Below, one piece after another: positions 1 through 6,233 of a stretch of 8,702 nt of DNA. A program made the position numbers and the translations under genes. How positions within the stretch are numbered: position 1 is the first letter of the stretch; each line of letters begins with the position of its first letter. The stretch spans positions 1 to 8,702 of the forward strand of contig SKPT01000031.1 in the NCBI GenBank assembly GCA_007119405.1. The letters are read 5' to 3'. The DNA comes from Phycisphaeraceae bacterium (lineage in GTDB: Bacteria; Planctomycetota; Phycisphaerae; Phycisphaerales; Phycisphaeraceae). The notes under the pieces were generated by a model. That model saw only the letters and a list, made by a program, of their open reading frames with translations. It had not been told where the DNA came from and did no database searches.

Positions 1-239
1 ACGGCGCGGATGCGGGAGTGGACGACCGTGCGCGGGTCGACCTTGCGGAAGCGCATGCCGATGATGTCGACGAAGCGGACGTAGGCGCCGGAGAGTTGGG
101 CCTGGAGCCAGAGGTTGAAGTACTGGATCACGAACATCAGGACGATGAGCGCGATCAGGCCCGCCACGACCAGCACGGCGGTCAGGGCCGCGGTGCCGGC
201 GCCCTGCGCCAGCGTCGAAAGCAGATGGGGGGCGTGCAT
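1..239 (-). CDS. floA: Flotillin-like protein FloA, N-terminal part (cut by window edge)
   Basis: This is the first 79 codons of a FloA (UPF0365) flotillin-like protein; the rest lies beyond position 1. FloA proteins are SPFH-type membrane scaffolds that form functional membrane microdomains. The visible part starts MHAPHLLSTL and has one hydrophobic segment at about residues 18-38. It continues into a stretch with FNLWLQAQLSGAYV and then DIIGMRFRKVDPRTVV, which matches the conserved FloA block just after the membrane segment (a GMRLRKVxPxxVV-like motif). The start is fixed by a good ribosome binding site, AAGGAG, about six bases before the ATG at 239. A weak TAGAAT -10-like hexamer on the minus strand at 317-322 has no convincing -35 partner. 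The family call is confident despite truncation. Confidence 0.85.
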   Translation of the reverse strand, partial: MHAPHLLSTLAQGAGTAALTAVLVVAGLIALIVLMFVIQYFNLWLQAQLSGAYVRFVDIIGMRFRKVDPRTVVHSRIRA

Positions 240-390
240 GTCTGTCTCCTTGAATCTCCCCCGATGGTCGGTCGCGGCCTGGCGGATGAACACCGCCTGC
301 AGCGTTGGGTGACGCCATTCTAGGCCTGCCCGGGCTAGCCGACGCGGATTCGGCCAGCGAGGCCGCCACGCTCGATCTTGGCTGGGACCA

Positions 391-418
391 GCAAGGCGAG
401 CTATCATGGCCGCCTTGC
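391..418. repeat. Short perfect hairpin
   Basis: GCAAGGCG (391-398) is followed after 12 bases by its exact complement CGCCTTGC (411-418). There is no run of T on either side, so it is not a classical terminator. It lies in the floA upstream region and its role, if any, is unknown. Confidence 0.35.
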
Positions 419-503
419 CGACGAGGCGTTGTGCCCGAAGCCCATGCCGGTGCTGACCCATGCACCGTGGTCTTTGCCCCGGATAGATGACCGGCCGCGT
501 TGC

Positions 504-507
504 CTAA
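504..507 (+). repeat. Left copy of CTAA target-site duplication
   Basis: CTAA directly abuts the left inverted repeat of the 508-699 element and recurs directly outside its right end. Removing the element plus one copy restores a simple empty site. Confidence 0.5.
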
Positions 508-699
508 CTGGACAGCGCAATTTTGTATGTCGAATCAGATGCCGAAGATACGGAACATACCAGGTCGAGCCGAGATGGACACCTGCACAACCCATCCGGC
601 GGATCGGCGGGAAGGCTCCGGACCGCTACGGGGCTCGCTTCGTTTGACACATACCGCGGTATAGGTCCCACAGCCGCGATGAAAAGTTGCGCTGTCCAG
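508..699. mobile_element. MITE-like element, 192 bp, with terminal inverted repeats
   Basis: The left end CTGGACAGCGCAATTTT (508-524) is repeated inverted at the right end (683-699) with 16 of 17 bases matching; the outer 13 are perfect. Directly outside both ends is CTAA (504-507 and 700-703), as expected for a 4-bp target duplication. The interior has no transposase-like open frame, so the element would be non-autonomous and mobilised in trans. CTAA fits the YTAR target preference known for some IS5-family elements, but the repeat ends do not let me assign a family. A perfect 12-bp palindrome, ATACCGCGGTAT, lies inside at 651-662. Alternative readings are a decayed insertion sequence that lost its transposase, or a chance hairpin; the matching flanks argue against chance. 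Confidence 0.6.
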
Positions 700-703
700 C
701 TAA
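700..703 (+). repeat. Right copy of CTAA target-site duplication
   Basis: CTAA follows the last base of the right inverted repeat (699) without a gap and pairs with the copy at 504-507. Confidence 0.5.
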
Positions 704-754
704 TGTAGGCTGGTCCGTGGCAAGACGGTATCCCAATCATGGGAGAGGTGAGTC

Positions 755-946
755 ATGGACATGAACATCGACCAGGACACGTACAAGCGGATCGAGCAGC
801 TCATCGGCTCCGCCGACAGCCCGGTGGGCATTGACGCCAAGAAGACGCACGTGCTGATTCTGCACAAGCTCACCCAGATCGAGCAGCGGCTGGCCCGCCT
901 GGAGCAGTCGTCGGACCGTGCCGACGGACCATCGGCATCGCGGTAA
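755..946 (+). CDS. Small hypothetical protein, 63 aa, coiled-coil-like
   Basis: I do not recognise a named family. The protein is acidic to neutral and hydrophilic, begins MDMNIDQDTYKRIEQLIG, and has a central SPVGIDAKKTHVLI segment. A C-terminal heptad-like helix (about residues 36-51, HKLTQIEQRLARLEQ) could form a short coiled coil. There is no signal peptide, membrane segment or cysteine. The start at 755 is supported by the purine-rich GGGAGAGGTGA just upstream; a second in-frame ATG at 761 is possible. Codon use is GC-rich at third positions, as in the neighbouring real genes. It stands alone on the plus strand, 55 bp after the MITE-like element, so its promoter may lie in or next to that element. 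Confidence 0.65.
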   Translation: MDMNIDQDTYKRIEQLIGSADSPVGIDAKKTHVLILHKLTQIEQRLARLEQSSDRADGPSASR

Positions 947-1044
947 CGCGGCCGAGGCGGATGCCCGGCTGCTTCGAGCGAGAGGCCCGGGAGGCGCGGC
1001 GTCACCTCGCCGACGGCGAATTTCCTGAGCGCAAGGAGAACCCC

Positions 1045-1323
1045 ATGATCCGCATCCGCTGGTTCGCATCGCTGCTGTGCCTGTTCGGTCTCGCAACGGC
1101 GTCGGTGCTGGCGCAGGAGGTTCGCATCGAGCCGACGCCCGCTCAGGGGCAGAGCCGGAGCGCGGGCCGCGGATCGGCCCGGCGCACCGCATCCGCCTCG
1201 CGGCCGTCGCTGAGGCGGACGGATCGTTCACCATCTATCACTGAAGCGTCCGCAAATGAACGCCCGACTGCTTTTACGGTACCCGGCAAAAGCCCTGGGC
1301 CGGCACGTCCAAGGCGCTGTTGA
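1045..1323 (+). CDS. Small secreted protein, apparently frameshifted
   Basis: The start is clear: AAGGAGA sits six bases before the ATG at 1045, and the first 24 residues look like a signal peptide (MIRIRWFASLL, then a hydrophobic core ending VLA before QEVRIEPTP). After about residue 35 the literal frame turns into arginine- and serine-rich junk and runs 50 bases into the end of the convergent gene, stopping at 1323. In another frame the sequence stays protein-like (AEPERGPRIGPAHRIRLAAV, then AEADGSFTIYH) and stops at 1242-1244, before the neighbour. One extra G in the GGGG run at 1146-1149 would join the two into a protein of about 66 aa. The true gene is therefore probably 1045-1244, with a one-base loss that is either a sequencing or assembly error or a real mutation. 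Function is unknown; it is presumably exported. Confidence 0.5.
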   Translation: MIRIRWFASLLCLFGLATASVLAQEVRIEPTPAQGQSRSAGRGSARRTASASRPSLRRTDRSPSITEASANERPTAFTVPGKSPGPARPRRC

Positions 1324-1816
1324 ACTTGCTCGACATGTTCTGAAACGCGACCAGTGCGGTCAACTCGACCACCGCATCCTCGTCGAAGTGCTGGCGAAGG
1401 CGATGCTTCAACGCCTCGTCCACGTGCCGATCCGAGAGCGTCATCGCCTCGGCATACTCCAGCGCGGTCCGCTCAACATCACCGAAAAGCGAGCTCTCCC
1501 GCCACCGCTCCACGGCCGCGACCTTGTCCATGCTGCCCGCCCGCTGGGCCAGCGTCGCCGAGTTGATGTCCACGCAGAAGCGACACCAGTTCAACTGCGA
1601 CACCCGCACCGTCACCAGGGACCGCAGCCCGGCATCGAGTGGACTGCGCCGCCGATCCAGCACGCCGTAGAGCAGCGCCACGGCCATGAACAGCCAAGGC
1701 ACGCGCGCCCAGAGCAGCGCCGGCACCAGCACCTGCCCGTATTTGCGCTTCTGCCGCCGGAAGAATGGCCGCAGGTACCAGGGCGTCTCCGAAACCGACT
1801 TCGCATCAATCCACAT
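1274..1816 (-). CDS. Carboxymuconolactone decarboxylase / AhpD-like family protein
   Basis: This 180-aa protein resembles the carboxymuconolactone decarboxylase (CMD) superfamily, which includes AhpD-type alkylhydroperoxidases that use a CxxC pair to reduce peroxides. The pair is visible as WCRFC, with cysteines at residues 78 and 81, followed by VDINSATL, the helix that carries the redox site in this family. The C-terminal part has the typical helix LVAFQNMSSKFNSALDVPAQGF. A hydrophobic helix lies at about residues 40-52. The His usually found after the second Cys of classical AhpD is replaced by Val, so peroxidase activity is uncertain. The ATG at 1816 was chosen because GAGGTGG lies just before it; in-frame starts at 1870 and 1924 lack a good ribosome binding site. 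It converges with the small secreted gene and lies 147 bp downstream of the concanavalin-like gene. Confidence 0.8.
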   Translation of the reverse strand: MWIDAKSVSETPWYLRPFFRRQKRKYGQVLVPALLWARVPWLFMAVALLYGVLDRRRSPLDAGLRSLVTVRVSQLNWCRFCVDINSATLAQRAGSMDKVAAVERWRESSLFGDVERTALEYAEAMTLSDRHVDEALKHRLRQHFDEDAVVELTALVAFQNMSSKFNSALDVPAQGFCRVP

Positions 1817-1963
1817 GCACCACCTCACGAACAGCGGCTCACGCCTCTCGAACACGGCTTTGCGACACGTCATCAACGAACGGCTTATCGCTGTCCGTGG
1901 TGCCGCCGCTGGCACGTTGGACATCCCCGGCCCGTGCGACGAGGCTGAGGCCGCCGGCGTGGG

Positions 1964-2992
1964 TCACGGCTCACCTGCCGCGATCGGCGCCAGCGGGCCG
2001 ATGTACTCACGCGCCACCACGACGTGGTCGAACTGCACACGGTGATGCGGATCCGGATCCTCCACACCTGCCCGCTCGATGCTGCCTGGCGTCACGTAGT
2101 GCAGCAGCCAGAGAAAGTTGAGCTTCAGCCGCTCGTCCGTGCGCCAGCGAAAGCCCTCGAAAGTCTCTTCGCCATCCTCGTCCACCGCAAAGCCCATGCC
2201 CGTCCAGCGCGTGTGCCGCGAGCCGGGGGCAATGTGCGCCACAAGCTCGCCGTCCAGCCACAGCGCCAACTCGCCATCGCGCTTCGCCGGGGCGCTGTTG
2301 AGCCTGACCATGACCTCGACGCACTGCCATTGGCCGCGCGGCGCGACGTGGTGCTCGGCCGGCCTCAGGCCGTTGCCCCAGTAGCGCCCGTCGGCCGATT
2401 GCTTCATCTCCGGCCAGTAGACGTAGAACGCCCACGCCCCCGGCGGTTCAACCCGCCCGCGTTCCGCAAAAGGCTGCGTGCCGATGACGAAGCGGTCGTC
2501 GCCCGTCGGCCGCGTGCCCGCGCCACCCTGTGGCCATCGCGTGGCCGGGTGATAGCCCCCGACGCGCACGAAGTGGTGCAGGTAGCCGGCGTCCTCGGCG
2601 AAGCGGACGTAGAAGCGCACGAACACCACGTCGTCGACCGGCTCGGGCAGCCGCGTGTACAGATGCCCGCCATGGTTTTCGCCCAGCGTGGCGGTGCTGT
2701 GCAATGACCGCCGACCGGCGCTGCCCGGCGGCACGTCGTCCGCGAAGCTCAGCACCGCGCCGCCGGCGTTGCTCACGTTGTCCCACCGCTGGCCGAGCTG
2801 CTCAAGCGAGCCATGCTCGAAGTCCTCGAACAGCAGCACGGCCGGGTCGTCCGCCAGGCCTTGGTCGGCGGGGTAGCCGGCCGCCAGCCCGAGCCCCTCG
2901 GGTAGCGGCTCGGCCAGCGCCGCGGGCGTGAGCGTGAAGATGACAAGAAGGGAGCCCGCGACCAACCGCTCGTAACAGGTGCTCAAGGCCAT
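1964..2992 (-). CDS. Secreted concanavalin A-like lectin/glucanase-fold protein
   Basis: This 342-aa protein begins with a clear signal peptide (MALSTCYERL, hydrophobic core, then AALA before EPLPEG; likely cleavage after residue 27). The mature part looks like a beta-sandwich of the LamG/concanavalin type. FEDFEHG (residues 55-61) opens it, a run near 123-131 (VFVRFYVRF) forms core strands, and QWQCVEVMVRLN (221-232) with LALWLDGELVAHI (242-254) is the typical 'heat-and-strand' pattern of such domains. It probably binds or cleaves a polysaccharide outside the cell, but I see no catalytic motif that fixes a family, so no substrate is claimed. The ATG at 2992 has CAGGAG six bases upstream; a GTG at 3010 in the same frame would spoil the signal peptide. 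It starts 34 bp after the 60-aa gene and may share its transcript. Confidence 0.7.
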   Translation of the reverse strand: MALSTCYERLVAGSLLVIFTLTPAALAEPLPEGLGLAAGYPADQGLADDPAVLLFEDFEHGSLEQLGQRWDNVSNAGGAVLSFADDVPPGSAGRRSLHSTATLGENHGGHLYTRLPEPVDDVVFVRFYVRFAEDAGYLHHFVRVGGYHPATRWPQGGAGTRPTGDDRFVIGTQPFAERGRVEPPGAWAFYVYWPEMKQSADGRYWGNGLRPAEHHVAPRGQWQCVEVMVRLNSAPAKRDGELALWLDGELVAHIAPGSRHTRWTGMGFAVDEDGEETFEGFRWRTDERLKLNFLWLLHYVTPGSIERAGVEDPDPHHRVQFDHVVVAREYIGPLAPIAAGEP

Positions 2993-3026
2993 GGGAATCT
3001 CCTGGTACACGACAACGGGCCGGCCG

Positions 3027-3209
3027 TTACGAACCCTTCTTGCGGTAGATGTTCAACCCCACCTTCTCCTCGCGCTCCGGCACCGACACGTTGCCCTCGG
3101 TCGAGGCGACGATAATGGTCTTGCCCGAGGACGAGGGGCCGAACTCCTTGCTCAGGTCAACGCGTATGGTGAGGATGTCGCCGTCGACGGACATTTCCAC
3201 GTTCTTCAT
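3027..3209 (-). CDS. Conserved small hypothetical protein, 60 aa
   Basis: The sequence looks like a widespread but uncharacterised small protein: MKNVEMSVDGDILTIRVDL, then SKEFGPSSSGKTIIVAST, then a short tail ending NIYRKKGS. The glycine-serine-lysine block (residues 23-30) is the most distinctive part; it superficially resembles a phosphate-binding loop, but no other NTPase motif is present. No signal peptide, membrane segment or cysteine is seen, so it is probably cytoplasmic. GAGGAA before the ATG at 3209 supports the start. It is first in a possible two-gene minus-strand unit with the secreted concanavalin-like gene, and divergent from the helix-turn-helix gene at 3347. Role unknown. Recognition as a recurrent family is from memory, not from a search. 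Confidence 0.75.
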   Translation of the reverse strand: MKNVEMSVDGDILTIRVDLSKEFGPSSSGKTIIVASTEGNVSVPEREEKVGLNIYRKKGS

Positions 3210-3346
3210 GGGGGATTCCTCGTGAACATCGGCTTGGAGCAGTACGGTCGTTCCGGTCGGCTCCAGCTTACCACGCGCGGTCGTGGGCCGCGCCAGCCCA
3301 CGGACCTCTTTATACTGACGGTTTCATCTGACTGAAGGACACGCCC
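3210..3346. promoter_or_regulatory. Divergent intergenic region with candidate -10 TATACT
   Basis: This 137-bp gap separates the minus-strand 60-aa gene from the plus-strand helix-turn-helix gene, so it should hold both promoters. A good -10-like hexamer, TATACT, lies at 3311-3316 on the plus strand, about 30 bases before the start codon, but no matching -35 is visible at the expected distance. A GC-rich stem, GCGCGG (3275-3280) with CCGCGC (3288-3293), lies between the genes. A DNA-binding protein could autoregulate here; that is inference. Confidence 0.3.
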
Positions 3347-3784
3347 ATGCCCGACCTCGCCCAGACGCTCAAGCAGGAGATCCGCCGCCTCGCCCGCTCG
3401 CAGGTCAAGGCCGAGACCGCCAAGCTCCGCGAGGACAGCGCCCGCTACCGCCGCGACATCGCCGAGCTCAAGCGGCAGGTGGACAAGCTCACCCGGGAGA
3501 TATCGTTCCTTCGCCGCCAGGAGCAGAAGCGTGTCACGGCACAGCCCGCGGCGGACGCGGCCGAGAGTGTGCGGTTCTCGCCGAAATGGCTCAAGGCCCA
3601 CCGCCAGAAGCTGGGGCTGTCCCAGGAGGATTACGGCAAGCTCGCCGGCGTCAGCGGGCTGACGATCTACAACTGGGAGAACGCCAAGACGAAGCCGCGT
3701 CAGCAACAGCTCGCGGGCTGGGCGGCGATCCGGGATCTGGGAAAGCGAGAGGCGATGAAGCGGTTGGAGCTGTTGGGGCGGTGA
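3347..3784 (+). CDS. Coiled-coil plus XRE-type helix-turn-helix DNA-binding protein
   Basis: This 145-aa protein has two parts. Residues 1-62 are highly charged, rich in Lys, Arg and Glu, with heptad spacing (for example IAELKRQVDKLTREISFL), which predicts a coiled coil for dimerisation. Residues about 80-125 form a Cro/C1 (XRE)-type helix-turn-helix: WLKAHRQKLGLSQEDYGKLA, then GVSGLTIYNWENAKTKPR as recognition helix and following turn. The last 20 residues are another basic helix. It is most likely a transcription regulator or small nucleoid-associated protein; similar coiled-coil/HTH proteins are common in Gram-negative bacteria. The start is supported by GAAGGA ten bases before the ATG. 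It is divergent from the 60-aa gene and followed by a strong hairpin. No ligand-binding domain is present. Confidence 0.8.
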   Translation: MPDLAQTLKQEIRRLARSQVKAETAKLREDSARYRRDIAELKRQVDKLTREISFLRRQEQKRVTAQPAADAAESVRFSPKWLKAHRQKLGLSQEDYGKLAGVSGLTIYNWENAKTKPRQQQLAGWAAIRDLGKREAMKRLELLGR

Positions 3785-3791
3785 GACTACA

Positions 3792-3821
3792 GGGCGACGT
3801 TCTCATCGGAAGAACGCGCCC
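3792..3821 (+). terminator. Strong hairpin after the HTH gene, no T tract
   Basis: GGGCG then, after one bulged A (3797), CGTTCT (3798-3803) pairs with AGAACG (3811-3816) and CGCCC (3817-3821) around a 7-base loop. The stem has 11 pairs and begins 8 bases after the stop codon of the helix-turn-helix gene, which is where a terminator would be. There is no run of T after it, so it may act with Rho, stabilise the mRNA end, or have another function. Confidence 0.4.
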
Positions 3822-3910
3822 GGGACGAGCCGCACAGCGCCGATCATCGTGAGGCGTTTGATCAAAGCCATCTCCAGCGTTGGACCGGCACAAAACCTCA
3901 GAACCACGCC

Positions 3911-4582
3911 ATGACCCAACCAATTACGGTGACGAGCATTCAAGTCGGTTCGCCCCGTGATTGGGGGACGCCCGATGCGGCCGATGCTCTGGACCGGCCG
4001 TGGCGATCCGCAATCTTCAAGCAGCCCGTATCCGGGCCGGTGTGGTTGAGTCGGACCGGGCTCGACGGTGACAGCCAGGTCGCCCCGACGCACGGCGGGC
4101 CGGAGATGGCCGTGCTTGCCTACGCCCAGGCCCACTACCCGCGCTGGCAAGCTGAGCTCCAGCGCCACGACACCGCCGTCGGCGGCTTTGGCGAGAACTT
4201 CACCGTCCGGGGCCAGGATGAGACCGACGTCTGTCTCGGCGATGTCTACGCGGTGGGCGACGCGATCGTGCAGGTCTCCCAGCCGCGCACGCCATGCTGG
4301 AAGCTCGCCCGCCGGTGGCGGCAGGCGGACCTGGTTGAGCGGGTGTTGGCCACCGGCCGCCACGGCTGGTTCTTTCGCGTGCTGGAGGAAGGACACGTCA
4401 GCCCGGGCCAGTGCCTGGCGCTGCGGGACCGGCCGCTGCCCGCCTGGTCCATGGCACGCGTGGGTGCGATCAAGCATGGTCGGGAGGTGGACTCTGCCGG
4501 TGCCGCCGAACTGGCTTACTGCGAGATGCTGGCACCGGATTGCCGCGCCGCAATGGCAAAGCTGGCCCGGGCGGCCCGGTAG
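3911..4582 (+). CDS. yiiM: MOSC domain protein, YiiM family
   Basis: The 223-aa length and motifs match the YiiM family of MOSC proteins (beta-barrel domains related to molybdenum cofactor sulfurase C-termini, proposed to bind Moco and transfer sulfur). Visible signatures are GDSQVAPTHGGPEMAVLAY (HGG at 61-63), GGFGENFTVRG (91-101), DVCLGDVYAVG (106-116) and QVSQPRTPCWKLARRW (121-136), where Cys129 is the conserved candidate ligand/catalytic residue. HGWFFRVLEEG (151-161) is also typical. YiiM of E. coli helps reduce N-hydroxylated base analogues; whether this one does is inferred. No strong ribosome binding site precedes the ATG, but the MTQP start fits the family length. It stands alone on the plus strand, 126 bp after the helix-turn-helix gene, and converges on the glycoside hydrolase remnant. 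Confidence 0.88.
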   Translation: MTQPITVTSIQVGSPRDWGTPDAADALDRPWRSAIFKQPVSGPVWLSRTGLDGDSQVAPTHGGPEMAVLAYAQAHYPRWQAELQRHDTAVGGFGENFTVRGQDETDVCLGDVYAVGDAIVQVSQPRTPCWKLARRWRQADLVERVLATGRHGWFFRVLEEGHVSPGQCLALRDRPLPAWSMARVGAIKHGREVDSAGAAELAYCEMLAPDCRAAMAKLARAAR

Positions 4583-4592
4583 TTCACGGGCC
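4573..4592 (+). terminator. GC-rich hairpin over the MOSC stop codon
   Basis: GGCCCG (4573-4578) pairs with CGGGCC (4587-4592) across an 8-base loop containing the TAG stop. There is no T tract. It could serve as a weak terminator in this convergent gap, but in such GC-rich DNA a six-pair stem is only weak evidence. The remaining gap to 4758 shows nothing recognisable. Confidence 0.2.
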
Positions 4593-4758
4593 CGTCCCTC
4601 CGCCCCAGATCGTCGCCCATCCCGCTACCAGCTACACCGAACTGCCTGCCGATCCTCTGACACGGCCTTTCATCACCCCAGCACATCCCCAATCCGACAC
4701 CCGGATCGACAAGTGGTCCGCGTCACCGCCTGTCCCCACGCACCCGCAGCGCGCGTGT

Positions 4759-5121
4759 TTACGGCTGGCGATCACGCAGCCGCTGATTGGCCTCGGCAAT
4801 CGCCTCGAGCTGCCAGGCGCGGGCGTTGTCCGCCGTGATGCTCCACTCGCCAACCTGATGATGCAGGTCATAGACCCAGAGCGCCGCCAGCGGCACATGG
4901 CGCTCGATGCGGTCGAGCTGCTCGTGAAACCGCTCACGCTCCTCATCGCTGAACGACTCGCCGCGCATCCCGAACTCGCCGACGAACAGCACCTTGTCCA
5001 GCCCCCGGGCCAGGTGAAGGCCGATCAGCCAGTCGGGGCGATCGTCGCCGTGATGCTCGTAATCGCGTGCGCCGATTGTGTCGACGGGGTCAGGGTTGTC
5101 GCCCGCCCACAACGTCACCAT
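4759..5121 (-). pseudogene. C-terminal remnant of a GH5-like glycoside hydrolase
   Basis: The 120 residues resemble only the C-terminal third of cellulase-type (clan GH-A/GH5-like) hydrolases. LFVGEFGM contains the usual nucleophile Glu (residue 49 here). AALWVYD matches the core strand that follows, and ARAWQLEAIAEANQRL is the typical last helix. The N-terminal barrel half and the acid/base Glu (NEP motif) are missing, so it cannot be an active enzyme of that kind alone. The coding-like frame extends upstream past the ATG at 5121 (residues ARVWASPAGSI) right up to the TAG that ends the UroD-like gene at 5158, and it is in the same frame as that gene. This suggests a deletion or recombination that removed the front of the hydrolase and joined the rest to the operon end. 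A short expressed protein from the ATG at 5121 remains possible. Confidence 0.6.
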
Positions 5122-5157
5122 GATTGAACCCGCCGGCGACGCCCAGACCCGCGCCCC

Positions 5158-6219
5158 CTACCGGTAGACACCGTCGCGATAAGCCGTGTCATACATCGCC
5201 AGGATGTTCACCAGCGGGGCGTCCGGCTGGATGTAGGTGTGCCCCGGGCCGAGGATGAACCCGCCGCCTTCGCCGAGGGCGCGCATGTTCCTTCGCACTT
5301 CGTCGCGGACGGTGTCGGGGGTGCCCTCGCACAGGATCTTTTGCAGGTCGATGCTGCCATAGAACGCAAGCCTGTCGCCGAAGTCGCGCTTGAGCGCCTC
5401 CACCTGCATCCCCGCCGACCGCGTCTGGATCGGCTCCAGAATGTCCACGCCGGCGGCGATCAGCATCGGCAACAGCGGCCGCACCGACCCGCAGCAGTGG
5501 AACAGGAACTTGCACCCGTGCCCATGCACGATCTCCGCGATCTCCCGGATGTACGGCAGGAAGAACGACTCGAACGTCGCCGGCGGCATCAGCGGCGCAT
5601 CCTGCATGCAGAAATCGTCAGCCATATAGAAAATGTCCAGGGCGTCGCCCGCTTGACGCATCAGCTCCTTGACCTGGTGCACGATCCATGGGCGGATCCG
5701 CTCGATGACCGCCGCAGCGCGTTCCGGCTCGGCGAGCAGGTCCATCAGCAGATCATCCATCCCGCGCACGAACGAGGCGACGAAGAACACCCCAAGCCCG
5801 CACGAGCCGACAATCGCCCGCTCCGGCTGCGCGGCCGCGCGGGCGCGCACCACCTGGAAGTCGTAGATGTCCCGCGGCGGCCAGGGATGACGCGCGATCT
5901 GCTCCAACGTCACCTCGCCGCGCAGCGGGCTGCGCACCGGGTCGGTGTAACTGCCCTGCCCATACGACACCCGCTGCCAGTGCACGCCCCAGGCGTCCTG
6001 GAACAGGTCGTCAGCGAGCTGCCGGCGCAGCTTCAGCTTCGCCTCGGGCGCCACGAACCACGTGTCCACGTGCAACGCATCCCACAACTGCTCCTTGCCC
6101 GTGACGCCAAAGTGCTTGCTCAAAAGCTCCTTGACCGTCGGCTCGGCGTCGAACGTGATCGGCACCCGGTCCGGCTCGCGATGATCGACCGCCGTCAGCA
6201 CACGCTCTCTTGAATTCAT
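5158..6219 (-). CDS. UroD-fold methyltransferase-like protein (HCCG type)
   Basis: This 353-aa protein belongs to the uroporphyrinogen decarboxylase (URO-D) superfamily, in the branch related to corrinoid/thiol methyltransferases (MtaA, MtbA, CmuA) rather than heme synthesis. The start, MNSRERVLTAVDHREPDRVP, is the classic family opening. YMADDFCMQDAPLMPPATF (198-216) is the substrate-pocket block. FLFHCCGSVRPLLP (238-251) carries the HxC motif (His241, Cys243) that binds zinc in MtaA-type enzymes. DILEPIQ and LAFYGSIDLQ follow, and GGFILGPGHTYIQPDAP (319-335) is the C-terminal loop, with His327 where MtaA has a third Cys ligand. GAGGAT before the ATG at 6219 supports the start. It lies 14 bp after the next UroD-like gene, so they are probably co-transcribed. 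The methyl donor and acceptor are unknown. Confidence 0.85.
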   Translation of the reverse strand: MNSRERVLTAVDHREPDRVPITFDAEPTVKELLSKHFGVTGKEQLWDALHVDTWFVAPEAKLKLRRQLADDLFQDAWGVHWQRVSYGQGSYTDPVRSPLRGEVTLEQIARHPWPPRDIYDFQVVRARAAAQPERAIVGSCGLGVFFVASFVRGMDDLLMDLLAEPERAAAVIERIRPWIVHQVKELMRQAGDALDIFYMADDFCMQDAPLMPPATFESFFLPYIREIAEIVHGHGCKFLFHCCGSVRPLLPMLIAAGVDILEPIQTRSAGMQVEALKRDFGDRLAFYGSIDLQKILCEGTPDTVRDEVRRNMRALGEGGGFILGPGHTYIQPDAPLVNILAMYDTAYRDGVYR

Positions 6220-6233
6220 GACATCCTCGTCAG

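Larger units (their letters stand above)
240..754. other. Gene-free region containing a MITE-like element
   Basis: No convincing gene lies here. The open frames on both strands have no ribosome binding sites, no recognisable domains and poor codon periodicity. The left half (240-503) is presumably the floA upstream region and holds a small hairpin at 391-418. The right half is mostly occupied by an element with terminal inverted repeats (508-699). The last 50 bases lead into the small gene at 755. Confidence 0.6.

Noticed and set aside
737..1234. Minus-strand open frame of 165 aa opposite the two small genes
   Set aside because: Its composition is Arg/Ala/Pro/Ser-rich without motifs, and the plus strand has two genes with good ribosome binding sites and a signal peptide.
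1270..1293. Hairpin GCTTTT...AAAAGC as a bidirectional terminator
   Set aside because: The stem is only six pairs, it overlaps the stop codon of the CMD gene, and there is no T tract on either strand.
1256..1948. Open frame antisense to the CMD-family gene
   Set aside because: The opposite strand has an unmistakable CxxC protein with a good ribosome binding site; this frame shows only repetitive His/Arg/Pro content.
3042..3209. 60-aa protein as a P-loop NTPase because of GPSSSGKT
   Set aside because: The protein is too short and lacks Walker B or any NTPase fold context, so the resemblance is superficial.
5239..6213. Long open frame antisense to the HCCG-type UroD-like gene
   Set aside because: It is a shadow of a gene with clear motifs; the composition is Arg/His/Gln-rich and no family is recognised.
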